A stretch of DNA of 62,739 nt, taken from positions 1 through 62,739 of the forward strand of contig NZ_VZPF01000019.1 in NCBI RefSeq assembly GCF_008801695.1, given 5' to 3'. The stretch is from Pantoea stewartii subsp. stewartii. Its GTDB lineage: Bacteria; Pseudomonadota; Gammaproteobacteria; Enterobacterales; Enterobacteriaceae. Shown here piece by piece: positions 52,221 through 61,956 of this stretch (its first letter is position 1; every line of letters begins with the position of its first letter). The notes beneath the pieces were generated by a model. That model made no database searches, was not told where the DNA came from, and was given only the letters and a program-made list of their open reading frames with translations. The translations under genes and the position numbers were made by a program.

Positions 52221-52553
52221 TTACTTACCGTCGCGCAACAGCGACTTGAGTTCTGGCGGCGCCTGTTGCTCGGGAACCAGTATGACGACCGTGCCGGACT
52301 GCTGGCGCGTGGCATATTGAATCTGGATGCGGAAGTAACGTTGATCCCCGCGTCCCACCTCTGCTGCTTTTTCCTTGAGTTCGCCCAAAGGCATCGCCCG
52401 TTCCAGTACCTGACAGACGTGCGCTTTTTCGGGAGGCGGAAGTTCGCCCAACGGAAATCGACGCTCATTCCGTAAGCCAGGAATAAAAGCAAAGCCGCCT
52501 TCTTGCGTTACCACAATCGTTGCGTCATCGGTGAGCTCGGGGAGTTGACTCAT
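52221..52553 (-). CDS. Emfourin-like protealysin inhibitor
   Basis: The 110-residue product (starts MSQLPELTDDATIVVTQEGG) matches the emfourin family, small cytosolic inhibitors encoded directly after protealysin-type M4 proteases. The length equals that of Serratia emfourin. The ATG overlaps the protease stop codon by four bases (ATGA), indicating translational coupling. The gene is intact although the upstream protease gene has a stop codon, so inhibitor synthesis may be reduced by polarity. Confidence 0.82.
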   Translation of the reverse strand: MSQLPELTDDATIVVTQEGGFAFIPGLRNERRFPLGELPPPEKAHVCQVLERAMPLGELKEKAAEVGRGDQRYFRIQIQYATRQQSGTVVILVPEQQAPPELKSLLRDGK

Positions 52554-53563
52554 AACACGCCTACCTCTTTCCACGCTTGTTCAATTGCGCTCGCCACCGT
52601 GGTGTCGAAGCGCTTTTTACCATGCTGCACGGTGAGTTGTGCAAAGGCTTTGAAGTCCGCATCCTGATGTAAATCTTTATCGCACAGCGTGTCGTACCAT
52701 GCCTGACCCGCTCGCTCCCAGGCATATCCGCCCAGGGCTTTTGCGGCCAGATAAAAGGCACGATTAGGAATTCCGGAGTTCAGGTGCACACCGCCGTTAT
52801 CCTCACGTGTTTTAATATAGTCCTTCATGTGGCCTGGCTGAGGATCTTTCCCCAGCATCGGGTCATCGTAAGCGGTGCCGGGATGTGACATTGACCGCAG
52901 ACCCTTACCATTGATGCCTTTTGCCAGCAGCCCTTCACCGATGATCCAGTCGGCCTTATCGGCTGTCTGTTTCAGACTAAACTGTTTCACCAGCGAACCA
53001 AACACATCAGACATGGACTCGTTCAACGCACCGGCCTGTTCAAAATAGATCAAACCGGCTTCGGTTTCTGTGACGCCGTGCGACAACTCATGCGCCACCA
53101 CATCAATCGCAATCGTGAAGCGGTTAAAGATTTCGCCATCACCGTCGCCAAACACCATTTGCTGACCGTTCCAGAACGCGTTTTAGTACTTCTCACCGTA
53201 GTGAACCGTCCCAGCTAGTTTCAGACCGTGATTATCCAGAGAATTTCGTTTATAGATTTGCCAGAAAAAGTCGTGTGTGACACCAAGATAGTTCCCGGCT
53301 TCGTCGGCAGCAACGTCACCATTTGAAGACTGGCCTTCTTTACGCACCAGCGTGCCAGGTAATGTTTCCTGGTTTTTGGCATCATAGATTTCACGCTCAA
53401 TCTTCCCGGCCTGCGTGGTTTTTGGCGCTGCCGTCTTTTTCCAGTGTTCAGCCATCAGGTGCTGAACATGGGTCAGTGTACGACGTGCCTGCTCCTGCTG
53501 GTGGCCGGTGCCGTGATCGATAATTTTGCGAAGAATATAGGGAGGAATAACGCTGAAAGCCAT
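52550..53563 (-). pseudogene. Protealysin-like M4 metalloprotease, interrupted by one stop codon
   Basis: Restored, this is a 337-residue thermolysin-family protease like protealysin of Serratia. It has the short N-terminal propeptide (MAFSVIPPYILRKIIDHG), zinc motif HELSH at about residues 158-162 and the downstream GALNESMSDVFG. An in-frame TAA at 53183-53185 (codon 127) interrupts it between HYGEKY and NAFWNGQQMV, before the zinc motif. Both sides share one frame, so it is a point lesion, and the rest shows no decay. Start ATG 53563 has AAGGAG six bases upstream. Recent inactivation or a sequencing error are both possible. Confidence 0.85.
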
Positions 53564-53603
53564 TTGAGACTCCTTGGCATGAGGGATGTACCAGGAAGTA
53601 TAG

Positions 53604-54977
53604 TTAAGAAATGCTTTTCTTTCGTCTCGGTTTTTCAGGAATAAGTTGCGTGACCTGGCTTTCAACCCAGCCATCATCAAGGCGGGTGCGTAACCGATCG
53701 CCCTTATTCAACTGACCAGTTTTTTTCACGACCTGTCCATGGGTATCCGTCGTAACGCTGAAACCCCGCGCCAGCGTGGCGAGCGGGCTGACGCCTTCCA
53801 GTTGCGCGGCAAGCTGACCAAAACGTTGTTTATCGCGGTTAAGCATTTTTTCCATGGCCTGCTGCAGGCGATAGTGCCAGTTCTGCAGACTTTTTTGTGC
53901 CTGATACAGGCGTTCTTGTGGCTGCTGTTGGGCCAACCGCTGTGCCAGGCGATCCTGCTGACGGCTGGCGTGGCGAAGCCGTGTTTCCATCGCATCGCCC
54001 AGGCGCTGTTGTAGCCGGAACAGCAGGGTCTGCTGGCGCGCAAGGCGCAACTGCGGATGTTGCTGCTGCAGGCGATGATCTAAACGGCTGAACAGGCGCT
54101 GCTGACGCGCCAGATAGTAATCCATTGCCATTTCCAGCCGCTGCTGCTGTGACTGAAGTTGACGCAACAGCTCAAGCTGATTACGGCTGACAATTTCTGC
54201 CGCAGCCGATGGCGTTGGGGCGCGCAGGTCAGCGACAAAATCAGCAATCGTGACGTCAGTTTCATGCCCGACAGCACTGACCACGGGAATGTGGCTGGCA
54301 AAGATAGCGCGCGCCACGCGCTCGTCATTAAAGCTCCACAGATCTTCCAGCGAACCGCCGCCGCGTCCCACGATTAACACGTCGCACTCTGCACGCTGGT
54401 TAGCGATTTCAATCGCACGTACGATCGCGGCAGGCGCATCTACGCCCTGTACGGCGGTGGGATAAATCACGACCGGTAGTGAGGGATCGCGACGGTGAAG
54501 CACGCGCAGTACATCGTGCAGCGCCGCGCCGGTAGCAGACGTTATGACGCCGACCTGCTTTGCCGGTTGCGGCAAGGGCTTCTTATGTTCTGGTGCGAAC
54601 AGGCCTTCCTGTGCCAGCTTTGCTTTCAACTGTTCGAACTGCTGCTGGAGCAGGCCTTCACCGGCGGGATGCATGCTTTCAATAATCAGCTGATAATCGC
54701 CGCGCGGCTCATACAGCGTGATATTGGCGCGAACTAAGATCTGCTGACCATGTTGCGGGCGAAAGGTCACACGACGGTTGCTGTTACGAAACATCGCGCA
54801 GCGCACCTGTGCACCATCATCTTTCAGCGTGAAGTACCAGTGGCCAGAAGCCGGCTGGGTAAAATTAGAGATTTCGGCACTCAGCCACACCAGGCCCATC
54901 TCATTTTCCAGCAGCTGACGCACTGTGGTATTGAGACGACTTACGGTAAAAATATTGGCGTTCGGTGGCAGCGACAT
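53604..54977 (-). CDS. xseA: Exodeoxyribonuclease VII large subunit
   Basis: XseA is the catalytic subunit of ExoVII, which degrades single-stranded DNA with small subunit XseB. The 457-residue protein has an N-terminal OB fold (about 1-100), the catalytic region with [19 protein letters not shown] and [28 protein letters not shown], and a long Gln-rich coiled coil (about 265-390). The start [16 protein letters not shown] at 54977 aligns best with E. coli; a TTG at 54998 is an alternative. It is divergent from guaB. Confidence 0.95.
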   Translation of the reverse strand: MSLPPNANIFTVSRLNTTVRQLLENEMGLVWLSAEISNFTQPASGHWYFTLKDDGAQVRCAMFRNSNRRVTFRPQHGQQILVRANITLYEPRGDYQLIIESMHPAGEGLLQQQFEQLKAKLAQEGLFAPEHKKPLPQPAKQVGVITSATGAALHDVLRVLHRRDPSLPVVIYPTAVQGVDAPAAIVRAIEIANQRAECDVLIVGRGGGSLEDLWSFNDERVARAIFASHIPVVSAVGHETDVTIADFVADLRAPTPSAAAEIVSRNQLELLRQLQSQQQRLEMAMDYYLARQQRLFSRLDHRLQQQHPQLRLARQQTLLFRLQQRLGDAMETRLRHASRQQDRLAQRLAQQQPQERLYQAQKSLQNWHYRLQQAMEKMLNRDKQRFGQLAAQLEGVSPLATLARGFSVTTDTHGQVVKKTGQLNKGDRLRTRLDDGWVESQVTQLIPEKPRRKKSIS

Positions 54978-55069
54978 GTGACGAAGATCAAATTCCAAAT
55001 CAGTAGGTTAATTAGTCGATACTACAGGCCCTGTTGCGCGGATCAAGACTTTTTCTAAAAAACTAGTGG

Positions 55070-55095
55070 AGGCAATCGATTACGCCCTGTATAAT
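55070..55095 (+). promoter_or_regulatory. guaB promoter with PurR-like box
   Basis: AGGCAATCGATTACGC (55070-55085) resembles the PurR site of E. coli guaBA, and a consensus TATAAT lies at 55090-55095. Binding would overlap the promoter and repress guaBA. Confidence 0.65.
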
Positions 55096-55145
55096 GCCGC
55101 GGCAATATTTTATCTATTCTCACGCACCCGAGGTGGAGTATTGCC

Positions 55146-56612
55146 ATGTTAAGAATCGCTAAAGAAGCACTCACTTTCGACGACGTCCTGCTCGTTCCTG
55201 CTCACTCCACCGTCCTGCCTAATACGGCCGACCTCAGCACGCAACTGACCAAAAATATTCGCCTGAGCATTCCCATGCTTTCTGCTGCGATGGATACCGT
55301 GACCGAAGCGGGCCTGGCGATTGCGCTGGCACAGGAAGGCGGTCTGGGCTTCATTCATAAAAACATGTCAATTGAACGCCAGGCAGACGAAGTCCGTAAA
55401 GTCAAAAAACATGAAAGCGGCGTGGTTACCGAACCACAGACCGTACTGCCCACCACCACACTGGCCGAAGTTAAAGCGCTGACCGAGCGCAACGGTTTTG
55501 CTGGTTACCCTGTGGTGAACGCGAAAAACGAACTGGTGGGCATCATCACCGGTCGCGATGTGCGCTTTGTGACCGATCTGAACCAGCCTGTCACTGCCGT
55601 GATGACGCCGAAAGAGCGTCTGGTGACGGTGAAAGAAGGCGAAGCCCGCGACGTTGTTCTGCAAAGAATGCACGAAAAACGCGTCGAGAAAGCCCTGGTC
55701 GTGGACGACAGCTTCCATCTGCTGGGCATGATCACCGTAAAAGATTTCCAGAAAGCCGAACGTAAGCCTAATGCCTGTAAAGATGCGCAGGGCCGTCTGC
55801 GTGTGGGTGCTGCTGTCGGTGCCGGTGCGGGCAACGAAGAGCGCGTGGATGCACTGGTGGCTGCCGGTGTTGACGTCTTACTGATCGACTCTTCTCATGG
55901 CCACTCTGAAGGTGTACTGCAGCGCATCCGGGAAACCCGCGCGAAATACCCTGATCTCGAAATCGTCGGCGGCAACGTGGCGACTGGCGCGGGTGCGCTG
56001 GCGCTGGTTGAAGCGGGCGTAAGCGCCGTTAAAGTGGGCATCGGTCCGGGATCCATCTGTACGACCCGTATCGTTACCGGTGTCGGTGTTCCGCAGATCA
56101 CCGCCGTTTCTGACGCTGTTGCGGCGCTGGAAGGCACGGGCATCCCTGTTATCGCTGACGGCGGTATCCGTTTCTCAGGTGATATCGCCAAAGCCATCGC
56201 GGCAGGTGCTTCCTGTGTCATGGTAGGTTCTATGCTGGCAGGTACAGAAGAATCGCCGGGTGAAATCGAACTTTACCAGGGCCGTGCCTTTAAATCCTAT
56301 CGTGGGATGGGGTCACTGGGTGCGATGTCTAAAGGTTCATCAGACCGTTATTTCCAGACCGACAACGCCGCTGACAAGCTGGTGCCGGAAGGCATCGAAG
56401 GCCGTGTAGCCTATAAAGGCCGCCTGAAAGAGATCGTGCATCAGCAAATGGGCGGTCTGCGTTCATGTATGGGTCTGACCGGTTGCCCGACCATTGACGA
56501 TCTGCGCACTAAAGCAGAATTCGTCCGTATCAGCGGTGCGGGCATCAATGAGAGCCACGTGCACGATGTGACCATCACCAAAGAGTCGCCGAACTACCGC
56601 ATGGGTTCATAA
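55146..56612 (+). CDS. guaB: Inosine-5'-monophosphate dehydrogenase
   Basis: GuaB oxidises IMP to XMP with NAD+, the committed step of guanine nucleotide synthesis. The 488-residue protein has the IMPDH barrel with the catalytic Cys305 ([11 protein letters not shown]) and a paired CBS domain insertion (about 95-200: [19 protein letters not shown]). Its length equals E. coli GuaB. It is followed by guaA after 72 bases with a hairpin, as in the guaBA operon. Confidence 0.98.
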   Translation: MLRIAKEALTFDDVLLVPAHSTVLPNTADLSTQLTKNIRLSIPMLSAAMDTVTEAGLAIALAQEGGLGFIHKNMSIERQADEVRKVKKHESGVVTEPQTVLPTTTLAEVKALTERNGFAGYPVVNAKNELVGIITGRDVRFVTDLNQPVTAVMTPKERLVTVKEGEARDVVLQRMHEKRVEKALVVDDSFHLLGMITVKDFQKAERKPNACKDAQGRLRVGAAVGAGAGNEERVDALVAAGVDVLLIDSSHGHSEGVLQRIRETRAKYPDLEIVGGNVATGAGALALVEAGVSAVKVGIGPGSICTTRIVTGVGVPQITAVSDAVAALEGTGIPVIADGGIRFSGDIAKAIAAGASCVMVGSMLAGTEESPGEIELYQGRAFKSYRGMGSLGAMSKGSSDRYFQTDNAADKLVPEGIEGRVAYKGRLKEIVHQQMGGLRSCMGLTGCPTIDDLRTKAEFVRISGAGINESHVHDVTITKESPNYRMGS

Positions 56613-56627
56613 CCCCGCAAGATTTCC

Positions 56628-56647
56628 CGCCCGGCGACAGCCGGGCG
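56628..56647 (+). terminator. Intercistronic hairpin between guaB and guaA
   Basis: The stem CGCCCGG/CCGGGCG lies within the guaB-guaA gap. Only a short T stretch follows, so partial termination or mRNA stabilisation is likely. Confidence 0.5.
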
Positions 56648-56684
56648 CTTTACTTTATCAAGTCACCGTTTTGGAAAACCCTCA

Positions 56685-58265
56685 ATGACGACGGAAAATA
56701 TCCATAAGCACCGCATTCTGATTCTCGATTTTGGTTCTCAATACACGCAACTGGTGGCGCGTCGCGTCCGTGAGCTTGGCGTGTACTGTGAACTCTGGGC
56801 CTGGGACGTTACCGAAGCGCAGATTCGCGAGTTCAATCCCAGCGGTATCATCCTGTCGGGTGGCCCGGAAAGCACCACAGAACACGACAGTCCGCGCGCA
56901 CCTGACTACGTTTTCACGGCTGGCGTGCCCGTGCTGGGCGTCTGTTATGGCATGCAAACCATGGCTATGCAGCTGGGTGGTAAGGTCGAAGGCTCTAACG
57001 AGCGCGAATTTGGCTATGCGCAGGTAGAGGTGAACACCGCCAGCGCACTGATTCGCGATATCGAGGATGCTATCAGCGCATCAGGCAAACCGTTGCTGGA
57101 TGTCTGGATGAGTCACGGTGACAAGGTGACCGCGATTCCGGCTGACTTCGTCACCGTTGCCAGCACGGAAACCTGTCCGTTTGCGATTATGGCGAACGAA
57201 GAGAAGCGCTTCTATGGCGTGCAGTTCCACCCGGAAGTCACCCATACGCGCCAGGGCCTGCGCATGCTGGAGCGTTTCGTTATCGATATCTGCCAGTGTG
57301 AAGCGCTCTGGACACCGGCCAAAATCATTGAGGATGCCGTTGAGCGCCTGCGTGCACAGGTGGGCGACGACAAAGTCATTCTGGGCTTGTCCGGTGGTGT
57401 CGATTCCTCTGTGACCGCGATGCTGCTGCACCGTGCGATTGGTAAAAATCTGACCTGCGTTTTCGTGGATAACGGTCTGTTGCGTCTGAACGAAGCGCAG
57501 CAGGTGCTGGATATGTTTGGCGATCACTTTGGTCTGAACATTGTTCACGTCGATGGTGAAGCGCGCTTCCTGGATGCGCTGGCCGGAGAAAGTGACCCTG
57601 AAGCGAAGCGTAAAATCATTGGCCGCGTTTTCGTCGAAGTTTTTGACGAGCAGGCGCTGCGCCTGGAAGACGTGAAGTGGCTGGCACAGGGCACCATCTA
57701 TCCGGATGTGATTGAATCCGCTGCCTCTGCCACCGGTAAAGCCCACGTCATCAAATCGCACCACAACGTCGGCGGCCTGCCAAAAGAGATGAAGATGGGC
57801 CTGGTCGAGCCATTACGTGAGCTGTTTAAAGACGAAGTGCGTAAGATCGGTCTGGAACTGGGCCTGCCGTACGATATGCTTTATCGCCATCCGTTCCCGG
57901 GCCCGGGTCTGGGCGTACGCGTGCTGGGTGAGGTGAAGAAAGAGTACTGTGACCTGCTGCGCCGTGCGGATGCCATCTTTATTGAAGAGCTGCATAAAGC
58001 CGATCTCTACAATAAAGTCAGCCAGGCCTTTACGGTGTTCCTGCCCGTCCGTTCCGTGGGCGTAATGGGCGATGGCCGTAAATACGACTGGGTCGTTTCA
58101 CTGCGTGCGGTCGAAACCATCGACTTCATGACTGCCCACTGGGCGCACCTGCCGTATGATTTCCTGGGCCGCGTGTCCAATCGTATCATTAACGAAGTGA
58201 ACGGCATTTCCCGCGTGGTCTATGACATTTCCGGTAAGCCACCGGCGACGATTGAGTGGGAGTAA
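56685..58265 (+). CDS. guaA: GMP synthase (glutamine-hydrolysing)
   Basis: GuaA aminates XMP to GMP using glutamine and ATP. The 526-residue protein has a class I glutaminase domain with Cys87 (GVCYGMQ) and FHPEVTHT, then an ATP-pyrophosphatase domain with the P-loop GLSGGVDSS near residue 235. A C-terminal dimerisation domain ends PPATIEWE. It completes the guaBA operon and is followed by a terminator. Confidence 0.98.
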   Translation: MTTENIHKHRILILDFGSQYTQLVARRVRELGVYCELWAWDVTEAQIREFNPSGIILSGGPESTTEHDSPRAPDYVFTAGVPVLGVCYGMQTMAMQLGGKVEGSNEREFGYAQVEVNTASALIRDIEDAISASGKPLLDVWMSHGDKVTAIPADFVTVASTETCPFAIMANEEKRFYGVQFHPEVTHTRQGLRMLERFVIDICQCEALWTPAKIIEDAVERLRAQVGDDKVILGLSGGVDSSVTAMLLHRAIGKNLTCVFVDNGLLRLNEAQQVLDMFGDHFGLNIVHVDGEARFLDALAGESDPEAKRKIIGRVFVEVFDEQALRLEDVKWLAQGTIYPDVIESAASATGKAHVIKSHHNVGGLPKEMKMGLVEPLRELFKDEVRKIGLELGLPYDMLYRHPFPGPGLGVRVLGEVKKEYCDLLRRADAIFIEELHKADLYNKVSQAFTVFLPVRSVGVMGDGRKYDWVVSLRAVETIDFMTAHWAHLPYDFLGRVSNRIINEVNGISRVVYDISGKPPATIEWE

Positions 58266-58308
58266 TCCCGCTTTCGGCATAGCCCGACAGTCGGTTATAT
58301 CAAGCACG

Positions 58309-58334
58309 AAGCCCGCATGATTGCGGGCTTTTTT
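58309..58334 (+). terminator. guaA terminator
   Basis: The stem AAGCCCGCA/TGCGGGCTT is followed by a T-run. Confidence 0.86.
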
Positions 58335-58446
58335 ATTCTGCGTCCTTCGGCTGTCTTACGAGACCCTGTCGAAACCCATAAGGCACAGCCTCTGCTGATG
58401 CGGAAAAGGGTAACGCGGGGCACCAGGTCGACATATAAGGCAAAAA

Positions 58447-58476
58447 AATCAGCCGGCGTTATCCGGCTGATTTTAT
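58447..58476. terminator. Terminator of the esterase gene, possibly bidirectional
   Basis: The stem ATCAGCCGG/CCGGCTGAT has A-rich sequence on its left and T-rich sequence on its right, so it can end minus-strand transcription from the esterase. A second stem, CCGGGGAG/CTCCCCGG, lies at about 58492-58519. Confidence 0.7.
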
Positions 58477-58529
58477 TAACAGTATTTCTGCCGGGGAGAA
58501 GAAGACGCACCTCCCCGGTCGGGCAATGC

Positions 58530-59549
58530 TTACTTAAGATGTTCCTTCAGCTCCACGGACGCCTGGCTTATCGCTGTGCGTACCGTTGGCTCTTTACTCA
58601 GGGCATTCAGCAAACCAAAGTCGTGGATCATGCCGTTGTAGCGGGTAACGGTTACCGGCACGCCGGCCGCGTCCAGTTTACGGCCAAACGCTTCCCCTTC
58701 GTCGCGCAGGACATCCAGTTCGGCGGTCTGAATCAGCGTCGGCGGTAAACCCGCCAGTTCTTCTTTGGTTGCGCGCAGCGGCGAGGCCAGAATGCTGTTT
58801 CGATCTTTTTCTGAGGTGGTGTAGTTGTCCCAGAACCACTTCATCATGTTACGGGTCAGGAAGTAGCCATTGGCAAACTGCTTATAAGAAGCATCGTCAA
58901 AGTTTGCATCGGTGACAGGCCACAGCATTACATCGTAGCGAATAGCCGGGGTTTTATTCTGCTTAGCCTGCAGCGCAACGGCGGCAACCATATTTCCGCC
59001 TACGCTGTTCCCCACCAGAGCCAGGCGCTTACCGTCCACCCCAATTTCAGCGCCGTGTTCGGCTACCCATTTTGTTGCCTCGTAAGCCTGGGTAATGGCG
59101 ACCGGATAGTGCGCTTCCGGCGAAGGCGTGTAGTTTACAAACACGGCCGCAGCACCGGATTCATTCACGAGATCGCGTACCAGACGTTCATGTGTCGGAA
59201 AATCACCCAGCACCCAGCCACCGCCGTGGAAAAACATAAACACAGGCAGTACGCCAGCGGCATGGGCTGGTTTGACTATTGTCAGCGTCAGCGGTTTACC
59301 CAGTGCCGTAATGGTCTTTTCAGAAATCTGTGCAGGCGGCAGCGTGGCACCTTTCTGCACCCCTGTAAGCACCGCGCGGGCTTCTTTAGGGGATAAGGTT
59401 TCAATCGGTTTTCCGCCGCTACTGTTAAGCGCGTGAAGAAATGCCGCCACGCCAACGGTGGGCTCCGGTGCGTTTTCGACCGGACTGGCCCATGCTGATG
59501 TCATCTGGCTGGCTAACAGTAAAGCACCTGCGGTGAGTTTCACTTTCAT
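58530..59549 (-). CDS. Exported alpha/beta-hydrolase (HSL-type esterase)
   Basis: The 339-residue protein has a Sec signal peptide (MKVKLTAGALLLASQMTSAWAS) and an alpha/beta-hydrolase fold of the hormone-sensitive-lipase type. It shows the oxyanion motif FFHGGGW, nucleophile serine in GNSVGG, the acid in TAELDVLRDEGE and the histidine in MIHDFG. It should hydrolyse short-chain esters in the periplasm or outside the cell. It is monocistronic, and its upstream region carries an inverted repeat resembling an operator. The natural substrate cannot be told from sequence. Confidence 0.87.
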   Translation of the reverse strand: MKVKLTAGALLLASQMTSAWASPVENAPEPTVGVAAFLHALNSSGGKPIETLSPKEARAVLTGVQKGATLPPAQISEKTITALGKPLTLTIVKPAHAAGVLPVFMFFHGGGWVLGDFPTHERLVRDLVNESGAAAVFVNYTPSPEAHYPVAITQAYEATKWVAEHGAEIGVDGKRLALVGNSVGGNMVAAVALQAKQNKTPAIRYDVMLWPVTDANFDDASYKQFANGYFLTRNMMKWFWDNYTTSEKDRNSILASPLRATKEELAGLPPTLIQTAELDVLRDEGEAFGRKLDAAGVPVTVTRYNGMIHDFGLLNALSKEPTVRTAISQASVELKEHLK

Positions 59550-59583
59550 TGGGGGTTCCTTGTGTTTGCTATTAAGTAGTGTG

Positions 59584-59638
59584 CTATTTAGTTTGGCTAC
59601 AATGCCAGCGAATTATCATCTTGTAAACAACTAAATAG
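59584..59638 (-). promoter_or_regulatory. Inverted repeat upstream of the esterase
   Basis: CTATTTAGTT (59584-59593) and AACTAAATAG (59629-59638) form a perfect 10-bp inverted pair 35 bases apart, upstream of the esterase start. It could be a two-site operator for a MarR- or TetR-type regulator. No such regulator is adjacent. Confidence 0.4.
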
Positions 59639-59790
59639 TGAGCGATCTAAATTTTTACTGTCTCACGGTGGCATGAACGCGCCAAAACAGCGCCAAATAG
59701 CGGGGACGGAATAAAAAATAACTCTGTTTATTAGTGGCTTAAAACGGTGGGTGATAATTTAACACCTGCTTTTTTTTGCGCGCTTCACTC

Positions 59791-60021
59791 ATGTTGAAGC
59801 CGCTACGCTCGCGAACAGGCTATCGATTATTGGTACGTCTTGATCGAACCGAGTTAAATCAGGGCAGTGCAACAGCCGCGCTTGCACCGCTGATATGGAA
59901 AATGTTCGGTGTCGAGGGGGAGGCTGACGCGCTCGGTAAACTGCTTTTGCCAGAAGCACAACCGCGCTACCGGGACTGGTTGCAGCACATTGCGGATCAG
60001 GCTAGCGGTCAGTCCCCTTAG
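59791..60021 (+). CDS. Small protein of unknown function
   Basis: The 76-residue product (starts MLKPLRSRTGYRLLVRLDRT) has no membrane segment or motif I recognise. No good ribosome binding site precedes ATG 59791, so the start and even the gene are uncertain. It reads in the same direction as, and 30 bases before, the next small gene, so it may be the first gene of a short operon. Confidence 0.4.
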   Translation: MLKPLRSRTGYRLLVRLDRTELNQGSATAALAPLIWKMFGVEGEADALGKLLLPEAQPRYRDWLQHIADQASGQSP

Positions 60022-60051
60022 CGCACTGGCGTAACCGGGGGGAGGAAAACT

Positions 60052-60366
60052 GTGCAAAAACCTTTGCGTCACCTTGCCATGCGTTTCAGCGCAGAAATGC
60101 TGATTTATGCGTTAATGGGATGCTCGCCGCTGATCATCGCGCTTACGGCAGGGCTGGTTGCCAGTGTGGCCGGTTGTCCGCTGAATGAGAGCCGCGCGTA
60201 TCCCTGCTTTATTCTGGGATACGATACCGGCCAGCTCCTTTACAGGATGGGCGTTTCAGGCTGGTTCAGTCTGTATAGCCTGCCGCTGGGGGCGATGCTC
60301 ATGATGCTACGCACCGCAGTCTTCTTTGGGCAACTGTATTCACATTACCGTGCCAGGGGCAGCTAA
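60052..60366 (+). CDS. Small membrane protein of unknown function
   Basis: The 104-residue product starts at GTG 60052 behind a strong GGAGGA. It has two or three hydrophobic segments (MLIYALMGCSPLIIALTAGL at about 16-35, WFSLYSLPLGAMLMMLRTAV at about 71-90) and two cysteines. No family is recognised. The reading direction and short gaps suggest co-transcription with the DUF3750 gene downstream. Confidence 0.65.
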   Translation: MQKPLRHLAMRFSAEMLIYALMGCSPLIIALTAGLVASVAGCPLNESRAYPCFILGYDTGQLLYRMGVSGWFSLYSLPLGAMLMMLRTAVFFGQLYSHYRARGS

Positions 60367-60452
60367 CGTGTCATGCCGCCGCAGGCGAAGTGAAGTCAAA
60401 GCCGGTGCTTTATTGCACTATAACAGCCTGTCTCTGATCCCCGGGAACCCTC

Positions 60453-61226
60453 ATGCTGACCCTGAAAATTTTTTGTCTCTGCTTTCTTACCGTCATTGTG
60501 CTGTCGCTCGCGGCCAGTCTGGCGCAGGCGACGCGCGGCGCTGATGCCCTGAATCAGGGCGGCTGGGCGACTGCCCGGCGGGATTCGGCAGGGCTCGCTC
60601 CCGATCCGCATGTTAACGCCAGTCAGGCCATCATTCAGGTTTATGCCGCGCCGACCTATGGCTGGAAGGGTGCCGTTGCGGTGCATCCGTGGATTATTTT
60701 TAAACGCGCAGGTGAAACCCGCTATACGCGTTATGAAGTCATCAGTTGGGGCAGTGGCGATAAGGTAAGGCGCAATGCCTCTTTGCCAGATGGTTACTGG
60801 TACGGTGCAAAACCGCGTTTGCTGGTGGAGCACCGTGGCCCTGAAGCGCAGAACCTGATTCCGCAGATTGAAGCCGCCATCAAAACCTATCCCTGGCCCA
60901 CGACCTATCATGCCTGGCCCGGACCGAACAGTAATACTTTTATGGCGCACATTGGGCGCAACGTGCCCACGCTGAAACTGAATCTGCCTGCTAACGCTCT
61001 GGGGAAAGACTATCGGCCATTATGGCGTCCGGTTGGCTTACCGCCTTCAGGGCGCGGGGTTCAACTGTCCCTGCTTGGCGTGGCGGGCGTAACGATCGGC
61101 GTGCAAGAGGGCGTTGAGTTTAATCTGTTAGGACTGAGTGCTGGCGTCGGATTTGCGCCGTTTCAGCTGCGCCTGCCTTTTATCGGCGGTGTAGGGCATA
61201 ACAACCTGCAACATGATCATCCCTGA
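60453..61226 (+). CDS. DUF3750 family protein
   Basis: The 257-residue protein has an N-terminal signal or membrane segment (IFCLCFLTVIVLSLAASLAQA). A domain with AVAVHPWIIFKRAGETRYTRYEV and WPGPNSNTFMAHIGR matches the DUF3750 family. The His, Cys-free core and NSNTF motif recall peptide or amidase-like folds, but no function is established. It is probably periplasmic or anchored in the inner membrane, and last in a three-gene run. Confidence 0.8.
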   Translation: MLTLKIFCLCFLTVIVLSLAASLAQATRGADALNQGGWATARRDSAGLAPDPHVNASQAIIQVYAAPTYGWKGAVAVHPWIIFKRAGETRYTRYEVISWGSGDKVRRNASLPDGYWYGAKPRLLVEHRGPEAQNLIPQIEAAIKTYPWPTTYHAWPGPNSNTFMAHIGRNVPTLKLNLPANALGKDYRPLWRPVGLPPSGRGVQLSLLGVAGVTIGVQEGVEFNLLGLSAGVGFAPFQLRLPFIGGVGHNNLQHDHP

Positions 61227-61280
61227 TTGCCGGCCAGGGTGAGGCGTCGGGCGCATTGACGTCCTGCCCTCGTCTACCCT

Positions 61281-61311
61281 GACGCGCTAACGGCCCACAG
61301 GTTAGCGCGTC
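61281..61311 (+). terminator. Hairpin downstream of the DUF3750 gene
   Basis: GACGCGCTAAC/GTTAGCGCGTC is a perfect 11-bp stem with a nine-base loop, between convergent genes. There is no T-run, so termination is uncertain. Confidence 0.5.
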
Positions 61312-61324
61312 CCGGCAGAAACGG

Positions 61325-61504
61325 TCAGCAGACGCCGAAATCGCCATCTTCGTGATAAATGTTCACGCTGTCTGCTTTAATTTCAATTTCCTTTTTGCTG
61401 GCATCATCTACGCGCGCGCACCAAAGCGTGTCGCCTTCTGCACGCAGCACGACCATTTTAGGACCGCCCGTTTTCGACTGAACCAGGTCATCAGGGTTAA
61501 ACAT
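61325..61504 (-). CDS. YodC-family (DUF2158) small protein
   Basis: This 59-residue protein (starts MFNPDDLVQSKTGGPKM) matches the DUF2158/YodC family: a small beta-rich domain with the VQSKTGGPKM motif and a following LWCARV strand. The start ATG lies behind GGAGGAAAT. The family's function is unknown. It often occurs as a single gene in enterobacteria. The cysteines at residues 29 and 59 are the only ones. Confidence 0.82.
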   Translation of the reverse strand: MFNPDDLVQSKTGGPKMVVLRAEGDTLWCARVDDASKKEIEIKADSVNIYHEDGDFGVC

Positions 61505-61648
61505 ATTTCCTCCGTTGTTTTCTGATGGTTATGTCTGGCATCGCAGCCTCGCATTTTTTGCGCGGCCTTTTCCATTTTAGACACAACCCGTTTTACCTGC
61601 CGTCCGACTGCTCGCATCCTGTCCACACATCACAAAAATACCGCAATG

Positions 61649-61677
61649 TTGTCAGTTGACAACCGTAAAAATATAAG
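61649..61677 (+). promoter_or_regulatory. Promoter and palindromic operator of the two-gene accessory operon
   Basis: TTGTCA-GT-TGACAA (61649-61662) is a perfect inverted repeat. Its first half can serve as a -35, with TATAAG at 61672-61677 (17-base spacing) as the -10. Binding of the operon's own helix-turn-helix protein would then repress it; this is inference. Confidence 0.5.
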
Positions 61678-61691
61678 GAATGCTACGCGCC

Positions 61692-61955
61692 ATGGTGGAC
61701 AGAAAGCGGCACCCGAATAAAGAGATTGAGGCAGCATTACGTTACGCAGAATCTTACGGATGGCGGGTTATTGCCTCCGGTCATCATGCATGGGGAAAGC
61801 TGTATTGCCCCTCAAATCTTGAGACATGCCGGTGTGGGGAATTTTGTCTGACCTGTATCTGGCACACACTAAAAAGCGCGACGAACCATGCAAAAGCATT
61901 GCGGCGCGTCGTAGATAACTGTAGTGAGATAAAAAAACGCAAGCGAGGGCATTAA
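61692..61955 (+). CDS. Small HicA-like protein, candidate toxin
   Basis: The product (87 residues from ATG 61692; an ATG at 61680 abuts the aagga site and is less likely) has a basic N-terminus. The segment EAALRYAESYGWRVIASGHHAWGKLYCP resembles the HicA core with its Gly-x-His-His. A Cys-rich segment (ETCRCGEFCLTCIW) and a Lys/Arg-rich tail follow. It sits one base before a gene for a helix-turn-helix protein. I do not know a named family. A toxin role is suggested by size, charge, HicA likeness and pairing, none of which is proof. Confidence 0.6.
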   Translation: MVDRKRHPNKEIEAALRYAESYGWRVIASGHHAWGKLYCPSNLETCRCGEFCLTCIWHTLKSATNHAKALRRVVDNCSEIKKRKRGH

Positions 61956-61956
61956 C

